The notes beneath the pieces are model-generated. The model worked only from the letters and a program-made list of their open reading frames with translations. It had not been told where the DNA came from and did no database searches. A DNA stretch of 64,000 bases, from the NCBI GenBank assembly GCA_006176705.1, contig QRFJ01000021.1:846308-910307 (forward strand). Reading direction: 5' to 3'. Source of the DNA: Cocos nucifera. Lineage: Eukaryota > Streptophyta > Magnoliopsida > Arecales > Arecaceae. Below, one piece after another: positions 59,333 to 64,000 of this stretch (the first letter of the stretch is position 1; the number at the start of each line of letters is the position of its first letter). Both the position numbers and the translations under genes were made by a program.

Positions 59333-60545
59333 ATCTTTTTTTTATTCGATGGTAAGGGAGGTCAAGGACCACCCAAGTTTTATTTAAGCTTTAAAAAAAA
59401 AAAAAAAATCCCTGGCATGCTGCATGATGATATTGACACTAATTCACAATTCACAAACATTATGGGAATTTCAAATAAAATCGGCACTGTGCTTGCGGAC
59501 ACTAGTTCATATCATGATACAAAGGTTTCTAGCAAAGATATTCTGTATTGAGGTGACATTGATGAAAGAAACAAGAAGGTTCAATAGCGAATTTGGGTTT
59601 GAGTCAGCCGCAAGAAAGCTGCCACAGATTTACAAAACAGAGAATATCAGAGAATATTGCAGCGCAACAAATTACAGATCATAGTCTCCTACTCATCCAC
59701 TACTGCAAGAAATAAGAAGAAAAGGTTTTATAAATTACAAATATACATGTAGCAGCACCTTAATGCCTTCTTTGCTTTGAATCTCTCTCCATTGTGGTTT
59801 CTCTTCAAACTTTGGTTGTTAGCATGGTATTCTTTAACACTGATCTCATCAATTATTGCAAAGATCTTTGAGACTTATCCTGTAGACAGACCATTCAGCT
59901 TTGAAGTAGTCCTAGAGAATGTTCTAGCAGACATAATGTCAACTTGGCCTCAAATATGAAAGTCCGGTTATTTCTCTCTTTCCAAATGCTCCATATAATT
60001 GTCATGACTATGCAGCCTCGAGCTCTTATCAATTTCTTTTTCGAGATTAAACTTCTTCCCATTATCCACATTTCTTCCACTAATGTCGGTGCAAATGAAG
60101 TTTTTAAAGCTCTATTTATCTTGTTTTATATAAGGCGAGAGTAAGAGTCATTCATAAATAAATGATCAACTATTCCTCTGCATTTGCATTTCCACATAGT
60201 AAACATGATGGAGGACCAATCCAATTTCTCTTCTTCATGTTATATCTTTTTGTTATAGGCTAACCAATTAAATACGTTCACTCTTTTCGATAGAGGAATC
60301 TTCCAATTTATCCCAGCAAATTGCGAGGTTACGCCTCTATGAATGAGGAAATCATAACATCTTTTAACATACAACTTGTTCGAGCTGCACCATCTCTATG
60401 AGATCTCATCTTCTAAGTTGGTCTTGTGAACTGAGCTGATGAGGTATTTAACATTATCCAATTCGTCCCAACCTCGGTATGGGAGTGGGGAAAGGAAAAG
60501 TGTTTCAATAAATAGAGTGTCTAAGAATTCACAAATAGAGATATT
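59333..60545 (-). pseudogene. L1-type LINE 3-prime fragment without RNase H, minus strand
   Basis: Minus-strand translation from about 60480 down to 59895 gives VKRCYDFLIHRGV, INWKIPLSKRVNVFNWLAYN, a zinc-finger remnant (CKCRGIVDHLF) and CIVMTIIWSIWKERNNRTFI. These are the conserved post-RT region and C-terminus of plant L1 ORF2. Stops and a missing RT core show a truncated dead copy. Its 3-prime end is probably the poly-T (minus-strand poly-A) at about 59333-59342, just beyond a GGTAAGGGAGGT tail motif. It ends where the opposite-strand LINE begins. Confidence 0.7.
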
Positions 60546-63500
60546 TTGATCTATTGAAAGGTGATAAAGATCAAAATGCCTCAGATCACTGCTCGATTCT
60601 TGTCTTGACTGATGGCTTGGACCGGCCTAGGGGCCCTTTCTGCTTTAAGAAGTTCTGGACCTCTTACCCAAGGTTTTGGGACTTGGTTTGGGAGGTATGG
60701 AGGATGTTGATTCGTGGGGATGCGAGGTATAGAATGACTCGTAGGCTGGAGCTGGTCAGATGCAGACTTCTCAGATGGAACCGCATGGAGGTGGGCAACA
60801 TCTTCCGTCGAATTGAGCAGGTCGAGGGTGATTTTATGGAGCTGCAGCTGAAGGAGGACCAGGAGGGTGGCTTACATGAGCCGGAGCTGGGGGTTTTGCG
60901 TGGCAAGCTTTCGGAGCATCACTCTCTTCTGAAACAACAGGAGATATTATGGAGATAGAAATCTAGAGCTCAGTGAATTCGGAAAGAAGACCGGAACACC
61001 AGATTCTTTCACCAATCCACTATGATCCGAAGGTCTGTCAATCGCATCAGGTAGCTTTGGGGGAGTGATGGCAGTGTTGTGGATGATAGTAATGGTATCC
61101 GAGCTGAGATTCTCCACTTCTTTAGTGATTGATGGACGAGATCCTCGGGTGAGCTCTACCCTATCCCGGGTGCCCAGCCGGTTGCTCGTATCTCAGCGCT
61201 AGAGAATGAGTTCTTGACTAGCCCGATGACTACGAAGGAGGTGCGTGGGGCTCTCTGATCTCTTGGCGAGGATAAGGCCCCTGGATCGGATGGTTTTCCT
61301 CCACTCTTCTTCCATTGATACTGGTCGATCATCAGGAAGGAGATTGTGAAGGCGGTGCAGGCAGCTTTCTAGTCTAGAGGCATCCCGACAGCATAGAAGC
61401 GGACCCTTATTATCCTCATTTCGAAGCATCCTGATGCCTCCAGTCTTGAGCACTTCAGACCTATCAGCCTCTGCACCACCCTTTACAAGATCTGTGCAAG
61501 GGTCTTGGTGGGGCGGCTCAAGCCGCTGATGCCCAGTCTGATTAGTTCGGAGTAGGATGCTTTTATTGGTGGTCGATCTATCACTAATAACATCATGCTC
61601 GCCCAGGAGTTCATGCATGACCTTCAGAGAGCTCCTTGCCACCACAGCCTCATGACGGTCAAGCTGGACATGGAGCGGGCTTATGATCGGATGAGTTGGG
61701 CCTTCCTCTGGCAGACGCTTGTTGAGCTAGGCTTTGCTGAGAGGTGGATCAGTTGGATCATGGACTGCATTGAGGGCTCGTACTTCTCCATTCTTGTCAA
61801 CGGCATCCCGATGGAGTTTTTTCGTTCCACTATTGACCTTTGCTAAGATTGTCCTCTCTCCCCATACCTATTCATTTTATATGCTGATGCCTTATCTAGG
61901 ATGTTGAGGGCAGCAGTCTAGGGCCAAACCTTGGAGCCATACTGGCCTGCCCCTGGTGCCCTGCCTCTCTTGCTCTTTTTATTTGCAGATGACTGCATTC
62001 TAATCGGGTGGGCATCGGCCCATAAGGTGGAGTGCTTCACATCCACCATCAGAGCCTATTGTAGGTCATCTGGGCAGTTGGTCAATATTTTCAGAAGTCT
62101 ACTATCCTTTTCAGCTCGAGGACAAAGCCCCAGGTCAGAGCTGCGATTAGGGTGATCCTAGGGATTCAGGAGCAGGTTGGGACTTTGACCTACCTTGATG
62201 TCTCGATTATGGGTCGTTGTCTTCGGCAGGCTGAGTGCAGGCCCTTGGAACAGCAGATCCAGGAGCGGCTTTAGGGCTGGCAGGCTAAGACCCTCTCATT
62301 CATGAGCAGGATGACTCTGGTGAGATCGGTGCTGAGCTCTATTTTGATTTACCTACTGGCCAATACCCTAGTGCCGGTTACTTGTCTTAGGAGGATGGAG
62401 CAGCTGTTTCGCAGCTTTCTCTAGGGATCTGGGCCTGATCATCATCGGGTCCACTTGCTCCCATGGGAGGTGGTCTGCCAACCGCTGTGGGATGGTGGTC
62501 TTGGGATCCACTCCTTAGTATCGAGGACGAAGGCTTTGATTGTCAGACATGTGGCTAGATTCTTGATTCAACCAGATTGTTTGTGGAGCAGAGTCATGAG
62601 AGCCCGCTATGGTGAGTGGAGCCATGGGACTCCCATTTAGATTGCTCGAGGGTGCTCGTTCTTATGGAGGGAGATTTATGCTCGAGGGCCCATTATTATG
62701 GATCAGATTAGATATTTGATTGGCGATGGTCGCTCGATTGAGGTGATCCAGGATGCCTGGATTTCGAGTTATCCTATTTCTTATTGGCCGACTCTTGTCA
62801 ACAATGAGGTGGGGGACCATATGAGGGTGTCTGACCTCATCGATGCTGATGGATCTAGTTGGAGAGCTCAGGAGATCACTTGGCTCTTTGGGGGCCCACT
62901 AGCAGAGCGGATTCTTGCTATTTCAGTTTCTATGTATCTCTCTCAGGATGTGAGGGTTTGGGGTTACTCTTGTTGCCCGAAGGTCCCCTTGAGAGATCTC
63001 TTCTGTTTACTTGGTCCACCACCCTCCAGGAGGATTGAGGGTGCCTGAATTTGGAGAGTTGCTGCCCATCCGAGGGTGAAAATCTTCCTTTAGAAACTTG
63101 CCTGGAATCGACTGCCTACTTGGACTCTTCTCAAGGAGAGAGGCATGGATCTTCCAACTTCATATCCGACTTGTGGGGTGGAGGACGAGACTGCGGAGCA
63201 CGCTATCCTTCGCTACCCTAGGGCGAGGGTTATCTAGGGAGATAGGCATGTGTTTACCCATGGGAGACGAGCTCTGATCCTTGGCTGGTATCCTTTTTGG
63301 ACTGGGTTCGTCAGAGTGTCACCGACAGGACGTCTGTCATCGGTGGTTAGTTGGCTTACATTGCCTATCAGATTTGGTTGTCCAGAAACAGCCTTGTCTT
63401 TGACTCTAAGGTTACTTCTGCTTGGCGAGTATTGGAGAGAGCTATCAATCTGGCTCAGGAGTACCACCGGTTTGACTCTGCCACTCCATCCCTTGACAGT

Positions 63501-64000
63501 CCTGATCTTTGGAGCTGCCTGGCTGCTCCGGCAGCGTCCCTTAGGGTTCTCTCCATATCTTGGGAGCTCCTACCCTCGAGATTTATCAACGTAAATTTTG
63601 ATGGTAGTATCAGAGATGGTAGAGGTGGTGCTGGTTTCATTATCTATGGTCCGGAGGGTAGATTGTTGGCGGTTGATGGTTTCTACCTCTTTGAGTCTTC
63701 GATCCCGACTGCAGAGCTTCATGCTGCCTGGGCAGGTGTCACCTTTGCTAGACAGCAGCTCCACGCCGAGAGGATCTTCCTGGAGGATGATTCTGCCACT
63801 GTTATCTCTTGGATTTAGAGGGGTGCCAGACAGCTTGAGAGCCATCCACTTATTCGAGATGTCTGAAGCTCTCTTCGTCAGGTTGCTGCAGTTATTGTCT
63901 GCCATATCTACTAGGAGGCGAACACTGTCGCAGACTGGGTGGCGAGTTTTGTTGTTGAGCACTCAGGCGACTGGGTGTGGAGATAGGGTGATGCTTGCCT
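60546..64000 (+). pseudogene. L1-type LINE ORF2 (RT, zinc finger, RNase H), truncated and stop-ridden, runs off the window
   Basis: The copy starts inside the end of the endonuclease domain (NASDHCSILVLTD), so it is 5-prime truncated. Then come the RT motifs DKAPGSDGFPPLFF, FRPISLCTTLYKI, DAFIGGRSITNNI, VKLDMERAYDRMSW and LFADDCILIG (about 61980), and the post-RT part PRVKIFL and CGVEDETAEHAI. An RNase H domain (about 63585-63960) shows VNFDGSIRDGRGGAGF, TAELHAAWAG, EDDSATVISWI and EANTVADWVA, with all catalytic acids in place. Frame shifts occur near 62090-62150 and about 63295. Some fifteen or more stops nearly all stand at Trp or Gln sites. The 3-prime end lies beyond 64000. Confidence 0.88.

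Noticed and set aside
60960..63960. Stop codons at Trp/Gln sites read as codon reassignment or readthrough
   Set aside because: Plant nuclear genes use the standard code, neighbouring genes are normal, and both TAG and TGA occur. Deamination of a dead LINE explains the pattern simply.
59333..64000. Head-to-head LINE pieces as one twin-primed insertion
   Set aside because: Both pieces carry the same protein region (post-RT) in clearly different versions, so they come from two elements.

Overview
This window is nuclear DNA of a flowering plant. The protein genes are split by many GT-AG introns, intergenic DNA is AT-rich, and plant-type LTR retrotransposons, LINEs, MITE-like repeats and microsatellites fill the gaps. 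The families (PHO1, NEP1/EMG1, lysine-rich AGP, cytosolic thiolase) occur in all angiosperms. The protein flavour and the many LTR elements make a monocot such as a palm my best guess, but the species cannot be fixed from the sequence alone.

Layout: 1-9.5 kb is gene-poor. At 9602-15198 (+) lies a complete 15-exon PHO1-type SPX-EXS phosphate exporter gene of about 792 aa, with two GC-AG introns. At 16.4-17.5 kb are a small TRIM-like element and a MITE-like inverted repeat. At 17727-20854 (+) lies a complete 7-exon NEP1/EMG1 rRNA pseudouridine methyltransferase gene (288 aa). Its upstream region has a 32-base poly-C tract, a telo-box and a site II motif. At 22434-23827 (-) lies a two-exon lysine-rich arabinogalactan protein gene (231 aa); its small second exon supplies the GPI-anchor signal. 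At 26642-38197 (-) is a full-length but decayed Ty1/copia element with 2.9-kb LTRs and a perfect 5-bp target duplication. At about 40.5-57.7 kb (+) is a complete acetoacetyl-CoA thiolase gene (415 aa, 14 coding exons). Its 8.6-kb first coding intron holds a 5.6-kb gag-only LTR element (42801-48425, with target duplication) and a decayed RTE-type LINE tail. From 59.3 kb to the end are two unrelated LINE copies head to head; the second runs off the window and carries an RNase H domain.

The four host genes do not form a pathway or operon. They serve phosphate loading, ribosome biogenesis, cell-surface glycoprotein and mevalonate-pathway entry. All three multi-exon reconstructions gave CDS lengths divisible by three with family-consistent protein at every junction, so the gene models are firm, although they were read by eye. 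The most unusual material is the gag-only element, which is built largely of four kinds of tandem repeat, and a 146-bp inverted repeat with E2F-like palindromes just upstream of the thiolase gene.
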